This document shows positions 15,289 through 22,679 of a stretch of 35,494 nt of DNA, one piece after another. This DNA is from HKST-UBA85 sp035654775 (GTDB taxonomy: Bacteria; Bacteroidota; Bacteroidia; Flavobacteriales; Flavobacteriaceae). The notes under the pieces were generated by a model. The model was not told the DNA's origin. It did not search any database and saw only the letters and a program-made list of their open reading frames with translations. The position numbers were made by a program, and so were the translations under genes. The stretch is from the NCBI GenBank assembly GCA_035654775.1, contig DASRWB010000007.1, positions 1 to 35,494 of the forward strand. Reading direction: 5' to 3'. The number at the start of each line of letters is the position of its first letter. Position 1 is the first letter of the stretch.

Positions 15289-16722
15289 ATGCCAAATAAA
15301 ACAGATAAATTACAACTGGAAAAAGAAGAAATGAAGCATCTGGGATATCAGGTGATAGATGCTATTGTTGAACACTTTACTACAGAACATACAAAAAAAC
15401 CTGTGGCTTTGGCTACACGTGAGGAAATGGATAAGCTCCTGCAAATTGAGCTTCCCGAAAAAGCCGCCAACTATCAAGAAGTTTTACAGTTTGTTTTAAA
15501 AAATGTCCTTCCAAACAGCAATATTGTCACCCATCCCAAATCCTATTCTTTTGTTCCCGGACCTAGTAATTATATAAGTGTAATGGCCGATACCTTGGCC
15601 ACAGGGTTTAATGTATTTTCCGGCGGTTGGGCTGGTTCTCCGGCAGCTGCTGAATTGGAAATTGTATGTATGCAGTGGCTGTTAAAGTTGTTTAAATTCC
15701 CGGTCAAAAAAGGTGGTGGTATTTTTACCAGTGGCGGATCCATGGCTAACCTTACCGCTTTAGTTACAGCCCGAAGACAAAAATGTGGAGATGATTTTTC
15801 CAAGGCCATTATTTACATGTCTGACCAAGCACATTCATCAAATATTAAAGCCATCCGGATATTAGGCTTTAAAAAAGAACAAGTACGCATCATCCCAACC
15901 GATTTAGAATACAAAATGGCTATTAACAAACTAAAAAATGCCATCGCCAAAGACCGCTTGGAAGGACTTCAGCCATTTTGTATAATAGCTTCTGCCGGAA
16001 CAACAAATACCGGAACTGTAGACCCGTTAAACGAAATTGCAAAGATTTGTAAAACAGAAAAACTGTGGTTTCACATTGATGGTGCATACGGCGGCGCAGC
16101 TATTTTAGCTAAAAAAGGAAACCAGCTTTTAAAAGGAATTGAAAAAGCCGATTCGTTAACCATAGATCCGCATAAATGGCTTTTTCAACCCTATGAAATG
16201 GGTTGCTTACTGGTGCGAAATCACAAATGGCTGAGTAAAACTTTCAGTGAAAAACCTGAATATTTAAGAGACATTGAAGGCAATACTTCGGAAATCAATT
16301 TCTACGATCACGGTATTCAACTCACCCGACGTTTCCGAGCCTTGAAATTTTACATGTCAGTAAAAACGTTTGGTATAGATGCTTTTAAAAATGCCATCAG
16401 TTATGCCATAGACTTGACCGAGCAAGTGGAAAATTATTTGAGACATAGTGCCAACTGGGAAGTAATTTCGCCGGCAACATTGGCAGTTATTAATTTCAGG
16501 TACAACCCTATTGGAAAAGGTTACCCAGAAAAAAAACTGGATGCTATTAATCAAACACTGTCTAAAAAAGTGGTCGCTTCCAGAGAAGCCTTACTGGTAA
16601 CCACCGTTTTGCAAAATCAAGTAGTACTGCGCATGTGTCTGATAAACCCAAGAACACAACTTTCAGATGTAACCGAAACACTTAAACAGTGTGAAGCCTT
16701 TGCCAAAGAACTGGGCTATTGA
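15289..16722 (+). CDS. Group II pyridoxal-phosphate-dependent decarboxylase
   Basis: This 477-residue protein is a fold type I PLP enzyme of the aromatic-L-amino-acid/glutamate decarboxylase group. Seen are GGSMANLTALVTAR (phosphate contacts), FHIDGAYGGA (Asp that pairs with the pyridine nitrogen) and DPHKW with the Schiff-base Lys296. The length and lack of signal peptide fit a cytoplasmic amino-acid decarboxylase. The substrate (aromatic amino acid, 2,4-diaminobutyrate or other) cannot be told from motifs. It has its own promoter and no obvious link to respiration, though it sits inside the island. Confidence 0.88.
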   Translation: MPNKTDKLQLEKEEMKHLGYQVIDAIVEHFTTEHTKKPVALATREEMDKLLQIELPEKAANYQEVLQFVLKNVLPNSNIVTHPKSYSFVPGPSNYISVMADTLATGFNVFSGGWAGSPAAAELEIVCMQWLLKLFKFPVKKGGGIFTSGGSMANLTALVTARRQKCGDDFSKAIIYMSDQAHSSNIKAIRILGFKKEQVRIIPTDLEYKMAINKLKNAIAKDRLEGLQPFCIIASAGTTNTGTVDPLNEIAKICKTEKLWFHIDGAYGGAAILAKKGNQLLKGIEKADSLTIDPHKWLFQPYEMGCLLVRNHKWLSKTFSEKPEYLRDIEGNTSEINFYDHGIQLTRRFRALKFYMSVKTFGIDAFKNAISYAIDLTEQVENYLRHSANWEVISPATLAVINFRYNPIGKGYPEKKLDAINQTLSKKVVASREALLVTTVLQNQVVLRMCLINPRTQLSDVTETLKQCEAFAKELGY

Positions 16723-16762
16723 TACCATAAAATCTGTGAACTAACTTTAAATAGGATATTTT

Positions 16763-16812
16763 AAATAAGATAATATTGTCTTATTTAGAAATTTGTTGTA
16801 CTTTTGACAACA
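16763..16812 (+). promoter_or_regulatory. NsrR-like operator and promoter of the Rrf2 gene
   Basis: AAGATAATATTGTCTT (16767-16782) lies inside a longer perfect repeat, AAATAAGA...TCTTATTT (16763-16786). A consensus -7 element TACTTTTG is at 16799-16806, and TTG at 16776-16778, inside the operator, is in place for the -33 element. Binding here would block the promoter. A second repeat, TGTTGT-N7-ACAACA (16794-16812), straddles the -7 element. The motif AAGAYA-N4-TRTCYT recurs before ric, nirK and the nos operon. Confidence 0.7.
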
Positions 16813-16825
16813 TAAACCAGTATTT

Positions 16826-17260
16826 ATGTTTTCTAAAGCTTGCGAATATGGTATTAAAGCCTCTATTTTTATTGCAATAAATTCTTTTGAAGGAAAGCGA
16901 GTTACCCCAAAAGATATCTCTAAAGAAATAAATTCTCCTCAAGCCTTTACTGCTAAAATATTGCAAACCCTGGTAAGACATAAGATAATTAACTCGGTAA
17001 AAGGAGCTTATGGAGGTTTCGAAATCGAGAAAAAAAACATTTCAGCTATAAAACTAGCCGAAATAGTAAATGCCATAGATGGCGATGCTATATATAAAGG
17101 CTGTGGTTTGGGCTTAGAACGCTGTGACGAAAACTTCCCTTGCCCGGTACACGATAAATTTAAAGAAGTAAGAGAAAGTTTACGCTTTATGCTCGAAAAT
17201 ACCACACTTGAAGAACTGGCACTTAACATTAAAACCGGAACTTCATTTTTAAAAATTTAA
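16826..17260 (+). CDS. Rrf2-family regulator, probably NsrR-like NO sensor
   Basis: The 144-residue protein starts with the Rrf2 winged helix (MFSKACEYGIKASIFIA and KDISKEINSPQAFTAKILQTL). It has three cysteines, Cys93, Cys100 and Cys106, spaced C-x6-C-x5-C, in the place where IscR and NsrR bind a Fe-S cluster. It is encoded next to the Fe-S repair gene ric and shares an operator motif with it, nirK and the nos operon. This suggests a repressor that NO or nitrosative stress inactivates. Rrf2 proteins that sense iron or cysteine look similar, so the NO assignment is inferred from context. Confidence 0.85.
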   Translation: MFSKACEYGIKASIFIAINSFEGKRVTPKDISKEINSPQAFTAKILQTLVRHKIINSVKGAYGGFEIEKKNISAIKLAEIVNAIDGDAIYKGCGLGLERCDENFPCPVHDKFKEVRESLRFMLENTTLEELALNIKTGTSFLKI

Positions 17261-17279
17261 AAAATTTTTAACTATATAT

Positions 17280-17295
17280 AGGATATTTTTATCCG
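17280..17295 (+). promoter_or_regulatory. NsrR-like operator over the ric promoter
   Basis: AGGATATTTTTATCCG (17280-17295) contains GGATA-TTTT-TATCC, a perfect inverted repeat, and matches the AAGAYA-N4-TRTCYT pattern apart from its outer bases. TATTTTTA at 17284-17291, a one-mismatch -7 element, is inside it, so a bound repressor would cover the promoter. The transcript would start about 16 nt before the ric start codon. Confidence 0.65.
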
Positions 17296-17312
17296 AAATA
17301 AACAAAAAAGTC

Positions 17313-18044
17313 ATGAATACAATATCCAAAGAAACCCAAAAACAAATCGGACAGTTTGTAGCAGAAGACTACAGAACGGCTGCCATTTTTTCTAAATACA
17401 ACATTGATTTTTGTTGTAAAGGTCACCGAACCTTGGAAGAGGTTTGCGAAAAAAAAGAAATAGACGCTGATATTTTACTGGACGAGTTAAATGCTGTATT
17501 AAATGCATCAGTAAACACTGCTATAGATTATAAATCTTGGCCACTGGACTTACTGGCAGAGTATATTGAAAAAAAACACCATAGATATGTAGAACAACAT
17601 ATTCCGGTACTTCGGAAGTTTTTAGACAAGCTATGCAAAGTTCATGGCGAACGTCATCCCGAGCTATATGAAATAAATGAGTTGTTTACGGCTTCGGCAG
17701 GTGAACTTTCAGCTCACATGAAAAAGGAAGAACTTATCCTTTTTCCGTTTATCAAAAAAATGGTAAAGGCAACGCTGGATGGAAAACCTGTTGAAGCTCC
17801 ACATTTTGGAAAAATAAATAACCCCATAGCTATGATGATGCAGGAACACGATAATGAAGGCGAACGTTTTAGACAAATTGCAGCATTAACAGACAATTAC
17901 ACGCCGCCTGCTGACGCCTGCAATACGTACAGAGTTACTTTTGCCATGCTGGATGAATTTGAAAAAGACTTGCACTTACATATCCACCTGGAGAACAATA
18001 TTTTGTTCCCTAAAGCAGCTAAATTAGAAACTCAGTTTTTTTAA
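17313..18044 (+). CDS. ric: Iron-sulfur cluster repair di-iron protein (RIC/ScdA/YtfE/DnrN)
   Basis: Residues 1-55 form the ScdA_N domain with the paired Cys34-Cys35 (DFCCKGHRT), and the rest is a hemerythrin-like four-helix bundle. Likely iron ligands are His89/90, His135, Glu139, His179, Glu183 and His225, within KKHHRYVEQH, SAHMKKEE, QEHDNEG and HLHIHLENN. RIC proteins restore Fe-S clusters damaged by NO or oxidants. It lies 52 bp after the Rrf2 gene with its own operator. At 243 residues it has the usual family length. Confidence 0.95.
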   Translation: MNTISKETQKQIGQFVAEDYRTAAIFSKYNIDFCCKGHRTLEEVCEKKEIDADILLDELNAVLNASVNTAIDYKSWPLDLLAEYIEKKHHRYVEQHIPVLRKFLDKLCKVHGERHPELYEINELFTASAGELSAHMKKEELILFPFIKKMVKATLDGKPVEAPHFGKINNPIAMMMQEHDNEGERFRQIAALTDNYTPPADACNTYRVTFAMLDEFEKDLHLHIHLENNILFPKAAKLETQFF

Positions 18045-18114
18045 ACACCTTAAAAAAGTCTTGTTTTTTTTTAGAAAAAGAAATTCCCTTTGATTAATAC
18101 TGATTTTCAAAAAG

Positions 18115-18206
18115 ACACTTCTTGTAGCATAATCCAAAGTAAAATAAATTTCGTCGAGGGAAGTTTATGGAGGTGCAAGAAGTGTTTCTTTTTCTTTTTA
18201 ACTTTA
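18115..18206 (+). repeat. Widely spaced inverted repeat before the CcoN-like gene, with a weak promoter
   Basis: ACACTTCTTG (18115-18124) and CAAGAAGTGT (18176-18185) are exact inverted copies separated by 51 nt. With two unpaired bases the pairing continues into A5/T5 flanks. TAACTTTA (18199-18206), a one-mismatch -7 element, follows, with a start expected near 18213. The repeat thus lies just upstream of the promoter and could be a looping operator. It could also be an RNA hairpin ending the ric transcript, since the right arm runs into a T-rich stretch. Confidence 0.5.
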
Positions 18207-18228
18207 CCACTCACCTATTTTTTGGTTT

Positions 18229-19431
18229 ATGGACAAAAAGCTGGTTTTTACTTGCTTACTTAACTTTTTTTTAGCTGCCTTAATGGGACTGGCTTTACGC
18301 TATGCGGTGCTTCATCCACTGGGTATTAATTATAGATTTTTAACCCATGCACACTCCCATGTTGCTATGCTAGGTTGGGTATATTTAATGCTTTATGTTT
18401 TGTTTGTGCACTATTTTGTTCCTGAAAAGAAACCGGTTTACAACCGTTTGTTTTGGGCAACGCAACTGGCCGTATTGGGTATGCTTTTTAGCTTTCCCTT
18501 TCAAGGGTATGCGGCTCTTTCCATTACTTTTTCCACGCTTCATATTTTATGTAGTTACTATTTTGTGTATCGTATATGGAAAGGCATGCATATTGAAAAT
18601 AGATTGACCAAACGCTTGGTTCTTGCATCGCTGTTGTTTATGGTGCTTTCCACCTTTGGCGTGTGGTGTTTAGGTCCGGCTGTTGGACTTATGGGTAAAG
18701 CCTCAGCGTTTTATCAAATTGCCATTCAGTTTTTTTTACATTTTCAGTTTAATGGCTGGTTTGTGTTTGCAGTGCTTGGCCTATTAGTGTCTCAGCTTAA
18801 TATTCCACATTCTAGTGCATCCAACAGGTTTTTTTATCTATTTACCTTGGCTACAGTACTAACCTTTGCCCTTCCGGTTTCCTGGTTTATTAGCCATGCG
18901 GTATTTTATAGTATTAATGCCATTGGCATTGTACTTCAATTGGTAGCCCTGTACTATCTGTGGCATGCAGGTTACACTGCCTTTATACCTTTTTTACAAA
19001 AACACCTGCGATTAGCAAAACACTTGTTTCTTTTTGCTTTTTCAGGTTTGATTTTAAAAATACTTTTGCAAATCTTAGCTGTTTTTCCGGAATTTTCGGC
19101 ACAGGCATACCAAAACCGAAACTTTGTTATCGGGTTTATACACTTACTCATGCTTGGGTTTGTCAGCGGAAGTTTATTCGCTTTTTTAGCACAAAATACT
19201 TTTAAACCTGCAGCAGGTATAAAACTGGGACTTTATTTATTTATACTGGGTTTTGTCACCACCGAAAGTCTTTTGGGAATACAGGGATTTTTGTTTTATT
19301 TTCAAAAAGGGATGTTTCCTCACTATTATCAAATTCTATTTATATTGAGTATCTTAATGCCACTGGGAATTGCACTGATTCTTTTTAATTATTTAACACC
19401 AAAAAAACACCATGGAACGCAAACCTCTTAA
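18229..19431 (+). CDS. Polytopic membrane protein resembling a divergent heme-copper oxidase subunit I (CcoN-like), function unknown
   Basis: A 400-residue protein with about 11-12 membrane helices and almost no soluble part. NYRFLTHAHSHVAMLGWVYL (His40, His42, His44) aligns in pattern with CcoN helix II (LRPLHTNAVIFAFVGN). IQFFLHFQFNGWFVF (His171) resembles CcoN WWYGHNAVAFF, and NFVIGFIHLLMLGFVSG (His305) resembles the helix X motif. The helix VII His pair for CuB is not visible, so it is unlikely to reduce oxygen like CcoN. The gene lies between ric and a hemerythrin gene and overlaps the latter by 20 bp, which suggests a role in NO handling, perhaps comparable to NnrS. I do not recognise the family with certainty. 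Confidence 0.7.
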   Translation: MDKKLVFTCLLNFFLAALMGLALRYAVLHPLGINYRFLTHAHSHVAMLGWVYLMLYVLFVHYFVPEKKPVYNRLFWATQLAVLGMLFSFPFQGYAALSITFSTLHILCSYYFVYRIWKGMHIENRLTKRLVLASLLFMVLSTFGVWCLGPAVGLMGKASAFYQIAIQFFLHFQFNGWFVFAVLGLLVSQLNIPHSSASNRFFYLFTLATVLTFALPVSWFISHAVFYSINAIGIVLQLVALYYLWHAGYTAFIPFLQKHLRLAKHLFLFAFSGLILKILLQILAVFPEFSAQAYQNRNFVIGFIHLLMLGFVSGSLFAFLAQNTFKPAAGIKLGLYLFILGFVTTESLLGIQGFLFYFQKGMFPHYYQILFILSILMPLGIALILFNYLTPKKHHGTQTS

Positions 19432-19873
19432 ACGCCATAAAGCACTACAACCATTAAGTCGCGACCATCATCACGGCTTGTTGTTGTCGTGGAAAATACG
19501 CACAGGATTCACCAAAAACATTTCTGCAACACGCATAAAAGCTTATGCCGATTGGTTTTATGAACATCACCTTATTCCTCATTTTGAAATGGAAGAAACA
19601 CATATTTTTCCCCTTTTAGATGCCAACAACGAGTTGACTAAAAAAGCACTGGCCGACCACAGAAGGCTTAAACGCTTGTTTACAAAAGAGTCCAACGTTG
19701 AAAAAGCGCTGAGCAGCATTGAAGAAGAGTTAGAAAAACACATACGCTTTGAGGAACGTATTTTATTCCCTGAAATTCAAAAAATAGCTACAGAAAGCCA
19801 ACTAAATTTCATTGAAAAAATACATCGGGCTGAATCCTTCATTGACAATCTGGAAGACGAGTTCTGGAAATAA
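19412..19873 (+). CDS. Hemerythrin-domain protein (153 aa)
   Basis: The whole protein is one hemerythrin-like four-helix bundle. Probable di-iron ligands are in SRDHHHG (His19-21), HLIPHFEMEETHIFP (His57, Glu61), ADHRRL (His83) and KHIRFEERILFPE (His110, Glu114/115). It has no signal peptide. Such proteins bind oxygen or NO, or protect iron proteins. Its start lies within the last codons of the CcoN-like gene (20-bp overlap), so the two are translated together. It lacks the Cys pair and N-terminal domain of RIC, so it is not a second RIC copy. Confidence 0.88.
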   Translation: MERKPLKRHKALQPLSRDHHHGLLLSWKIRTGFTKNISATRIKAYADWFYEHHLIPHFEMEETHIFPLLDANNELTKKALADHRRLKRLFTKESNVEKALSSIEEELEKHIRFEERILFPEIQKIATESQLNFIEKIHRAESFIDNLEDEFWK

Positions 19874-19895
19874 AAAACTGTATTTTTAGTTTTTT
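19872..19895. terminator. Weak bidirectional terminator between convergent genes
   Basis: AAAAAACT (19872-19879) and AGTTTTTT (19888-19895) can pair around an 8-nt loop. The stem is almost all A-T, but both sides end in T runs in the right direction for the convergent hemerythrin and porin genes, whose ends lie within it. Confidence 0.5.
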
Positions 19896-21148
19896 TCAAA
19901 GGAAGTTTTAAATAAACTTGGTTTTACGGTTATCATTACCCAAGCCCAGTTGTTGGTATTGTCTTTATTTCCCTCTTTTAAAACTTCCATAGTTTTGGTG
20001 GCAAACATTTGGGAATATCCTGCTTGAAAAGCTACAACATCCGTCCATTTATACTGCATTACTAAATCCCATTCCGTACCCAAAGCTTTATTCATTTTGG
20101 TATTGGTTTCATCAACCACAACTGCTGCTGCTGAAAAGATATGCGGATTCAAGGTAGCCGAAAATTTATTTTTCCGGTAAGTCAATGTTGCATTTATATC
20201 CAGTAAACCTACACTATTATTGTGATTGCCTACATAAAAATAATCCATCCAGCCATTAAACTTATGGTTGGTTCCATACCATGGGGTAAACGATTTAAGC
20301 TTGGTTGAAGTAGTGTTCATATCAGTTCCGGAAAGGTATTCAATCCCCAAACCGGCAGTAAATTTTTGGGCTACTGCATAATAAAAATTTGCCCCAAAAT
20401 TATAGGCACTTAACGACTGGTTGCCTATTTTACCTCCTTGAAAGTAAAAAGAAGTGTCTCCTTTTAATTTGTTCTTAAAAAAGGTAAAATGCATCCCTAA
20501 GGTTTGATTGTAAACGGTTTTTTGCGCTGAATTTTCTTCATAAGACATTCCGTTGTTAAGGGCTAAAATACTTAATCCGGCATGTGTAAAGCTAGTATGA
20601 TACCACAAATACTGAAAAGTTTTGTAGTTGTTCAGTCGGTAAGGCACTTCAAAAAGGGTTTCAGCCTCGGCATTAAGGGCAAAACCTATTTCAAGTTGAT
20701 GTTTGTCATTGGGATTTAAAATAGCCAACAGAGCATCGTGACTTCGGGCTTGTTGAGCCCAGCCCACGCTTCCAAAAATACGTTCATCGTCATAGGATAT
20801 TTCCTGACGACCTAATTTTAATGAAAACTGTGGCGATAAAAATAAAGAAGCCCAGGCTTGCTGAATGGCTAATCCGTTTTTATCTGAACTGTTAAGCGTA
20901 GCAACGTCGCCCCAGGTTCGAATATTTTGCAGACTCAAATAGGCTTCTATTTTTTCACTGTTGTAATCAAAATTTAACCGTGTTCGCTGTGATACAAATG
21001 CGGCTGCATCTAAGGTATCGGGCATCAGGGTTTTGAATCCATGCAGGTATTCCAATCGCGGTCTTATTTCGGCTGAAAGTTCAAAAGTTTGGGTAAAAGC
21101 TCCTTGCGTCAAGCCTAGAACCAGTAGTAAAAAAATTGGTTTTTTCAT
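19886..21148 (-). CDS. Outer-membrane beta-barrel of the alginate-export/porin type
   Basis: A signal peptide (about residues 1-20, ending GAFTQ) precedes a chain of alternating amphipathic strands. The segment KLGRQEISYDDERIFGSVGW is characteristic of the alginate-export-like barrel family. The substrate is unknown; alginate itself is unlikely here. It is the last gene of the nirK operon, 23 bp after sco, so it may let nitrite or copper cross the outer membrane. The protein ends near the last strand (MITVKPSLF). Confidence 0.8.
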   Translation of the reverse strand: MKKPIFLLLVLGLTQGAFTQTFELSAEIRPRLEYLHGFKTLMPDTLDAAAFVSQRTRLNFDYNSEKIEAYLSLQNIRTWGDVATLNSSDKNGLAIQQAWASLFLSPQFSLKLGRQEISYDDERIFGSVGWAQQARSHDALLAILNPNDKHQLEIGFALNAEAETLFEVPYRLNNYKTFQYLWYHTSFTHAGLSILALNNGMSYEENSAQKTVYNQTLGMHFTFFKNKLKGDTSFYFQGGKIGNQSLSAYNFGANFYYAVAQKFTAGLGIEYLSGTDMNTTSTKLKSFTPWYGTNHKFNGWMDYFYVGNHNNSVGLLDINATLTYRKNKFSATLNPHIFSAAAVVVDETNTKMNKALGTEWDLVMQYKWTDVVAFQAGYSQMFATKTMEVLKEGNKDNTNNWAWVMITVKPSLFKTSFEKN

Positions 21149-21171
21149 GTCCCTTTTTTAATCACTGCAAA

Positions 21172-21885
21172 CTACGGTGTCACTTCTAAAATGGTGGCCA
21201 CAGTTTCTTTATTGTTTACTCCTAGTCCTTCTTGCTGGTGTTTTAACTCGCCTTGCGCATTAAACACAGAAATAATATTGGAATGTGAAAAATCAACAGG
21301 CGAAATTTCTTTGTATTTAACTGACAACACATTGGCAAACTCGCGTACACCACTTTCTGTTCCTTGTAAAAAAGTCCAATGTGCTGCATCCATAACGTTT
21401 TCTTTGGCAAAGGCTTTTAATCGTTTTGGGGTATCGGTTTCGGGGTCTATGCTTACCAGAACAAATTGTATTTTTTCTAACTTATCTTCCGGAATTTGAG
21501 CTTCAATATTGCGCATATCTGCTACCAGTCTTGGACATGCGGCTTTGCAGGATGTATAAATCATGACCATTACCAGAGTTTTTCCTTTTAATTCTTTGAG
21601 GGTAATAGTGTTTCCTTCTTCGGTATTCCAGCTTGAGGTTAAGTTGAAAATAGATTCTTCTGAAATCGATTCTTCTGTTTGTATTTTTGAGGTTGATTTA
21701 ATTGGAGTTAAATCCATTTTACAAACCGGACAACTTCCTTTCTGGCTGTATGTTTTATCGCCTTCACAGTGCATAGGGCAAACATAGGTTTGATAAGTCT
21801 CCTTTTGGGATTCTTTATCAAACTTACAACTTTGGAAAGTGAGTGACAGTAAAAGCAAGATGAGTAACGAGCTTATAGGTTTCAT
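21172..21885 (-). CDS. SCO1/SenC-family copper chaperone lipoprotein with N-terminal heavy-metal-binding domain
   Basis: With the start at 21885 the protein begins MKPISSLL and has a lipobox ending at Cys20. A start at 21921 would add an arginine- and lysine-rich extension and overlap nirV, so it was rejected. Residues 33-62 are a heavy-metal-binding domain (CPMHC, then CPVCKMDL, Cys36, Cys40, Cys52, Cys55). The thioredoxin-like SCO domain has the copper motif TSCKAACP (Cys113, Cys117) and the distal His in DFSHSN. SCO proteins supply copper to oxidases or reduce copper-site thiols. In the nirK operon, 11 bp after nirV, it most likely loads copper into NirK, and possibly also into NosZ or the oxidase. 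Confidence 0.92.
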   Translation of the reverse strand: MKPISSLLILLLLSLTFQSCKFDKESQKETYQTYVCPMHCEGDKTYSQKGSCPVCKMDLTPIKSTSKIQTEESISEESIFNLTSSWNTEEGNTITLKELKGKTLVMVMIYTSCKAACPRLVADMRNIEAQIPEDKLEKIQFVLVSIDPETDTPKRLKAFAKENVMDAAHWTFLQGTESGVREFANVLSVKYKEISPVDFSHSNIISVFNAQGELKHQQEGLGVNNKETVATILEVTP

Positions 21886-21896
21886 AAAAAAGCTTT

Positions 21897-22670
21897 TTAT
21901 TTTACAATGTCTTTTACACAACGAAAACCTAAGTTTTTCATGGCGTATTTAGCTTTAAGGCTACCGCGTATGGCGTATCGCATAAAGGCGGCATAATTCA
22001 TTAAATCAGTGGCATTAACAGCGGCACTTCCGCAAAACAAATTGCTGTCTTTATCTACATCTTTGCGCGACTCGCCGGTAATCAATACCGAATTAAAATC
22101 GAGTGTCCATTCCCAAACCAATCCGTGTAAATCAGATACGCCCCAAATGTTTTTAGGATTCAGCCCAATGGTGTTTTCGTTGGATCGCGGTGCTTCGTAC
22201 CAGGACAATATGGTTTCGTTGTATGAAGGTTTGATTCGTGCATCTTTTGTGGTTTCGTCGGCCATGGCTACGTATTCCCATTCATCAACTGTTGGTAAGC
22301 GTTTGCCTTGGCATTCACAATAGGCTTTGGCCGCAAACCAGGAAACGTAGGTAACCGGACTGTTTGGTTTTTCTGTGTCTTTAAGCTCAAGATCGTTTTT
22401 CCAGTTGGTTAAATAGCTGTTGTCTACAAAAAGCTTGATGGCATTTGATTTTTGCCAGGTAGGGTATTTTTTTACAAAATCAACAAATTCTGCATTGGTT
22501 ACCGGATAGATATCCATTTCAAAGTCTTTCACCTCAACCACAGTAGAATCTCTTCCATATAACGGTATATAACGGCTTCCTTTAATAAAAACCATGCCTT
22601 CAGACTGTGCAAAACAAATTGTTTGATAGGTAAATGCAATACAAAAAAGTATGAAGGCATGCGTTTTCAT
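21897..22670 (-). CDS. nirV: NirV-type formylglycine-generating-enzyme-like protein
   Basis: After a signal peptide (about residues 1-22, ending TICFAQ) the whole protein is a SUMF1/FGE-sulfatase domain. Seen are FEMDIYPVTNAEFVDFV, GKRLPTVDEWEYVA, DLHGLVWEWTLD and AIRGSL...LGFRCV, in the standard order. Genes of this type next to nirK are called nirV in several denitrifiers; their role is unknown. The start is 9 bp after nirK. Whether it has catalytic cysteines for formylglycine formation is doubtful: only isolated Cys (in CECQGK, LFCGS and FRCV) are present. Confidence 0.85.
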   Translation of the reverse strand: MKTHAFILFCIAFTYQTICFAQSEGMVFIKGSRYIPLYGRDSTVVEVKDFEMDIYPVTNAEFVDFVKKYPTWQKSNAIKLFVDNSYLTNWKNDLELKDTEKPNSPVTYVSWFAAKAYCECQGKRLPTVDEWEYVAMADETTKDARIKPSYNETILSWYEAPRSNENTIGLNPKNIWGVSDLHGLVWEWTLDFNSVLITGESRKDVDKDSNLFCGSAAVNATDLMNYAAFMRYAIRGSLKAKYAMKNLGFRCVKDIVK

Positions 22671-22679
22671 AAGTTTCTA

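Noticed and set aside
18167..18274. 35-codon open frame MEVQEVFLFLF overlapping the CcoN-like gene start
   Set aside because: It has no recognisable features, lies over the T-rich promoter region and begins upstream of the likely transcript start.
21886..21921. N-terminal extension of the SCO protein
   Set aside because: It would overlap nirV and add a charged stretch before the lipoprotein signal.
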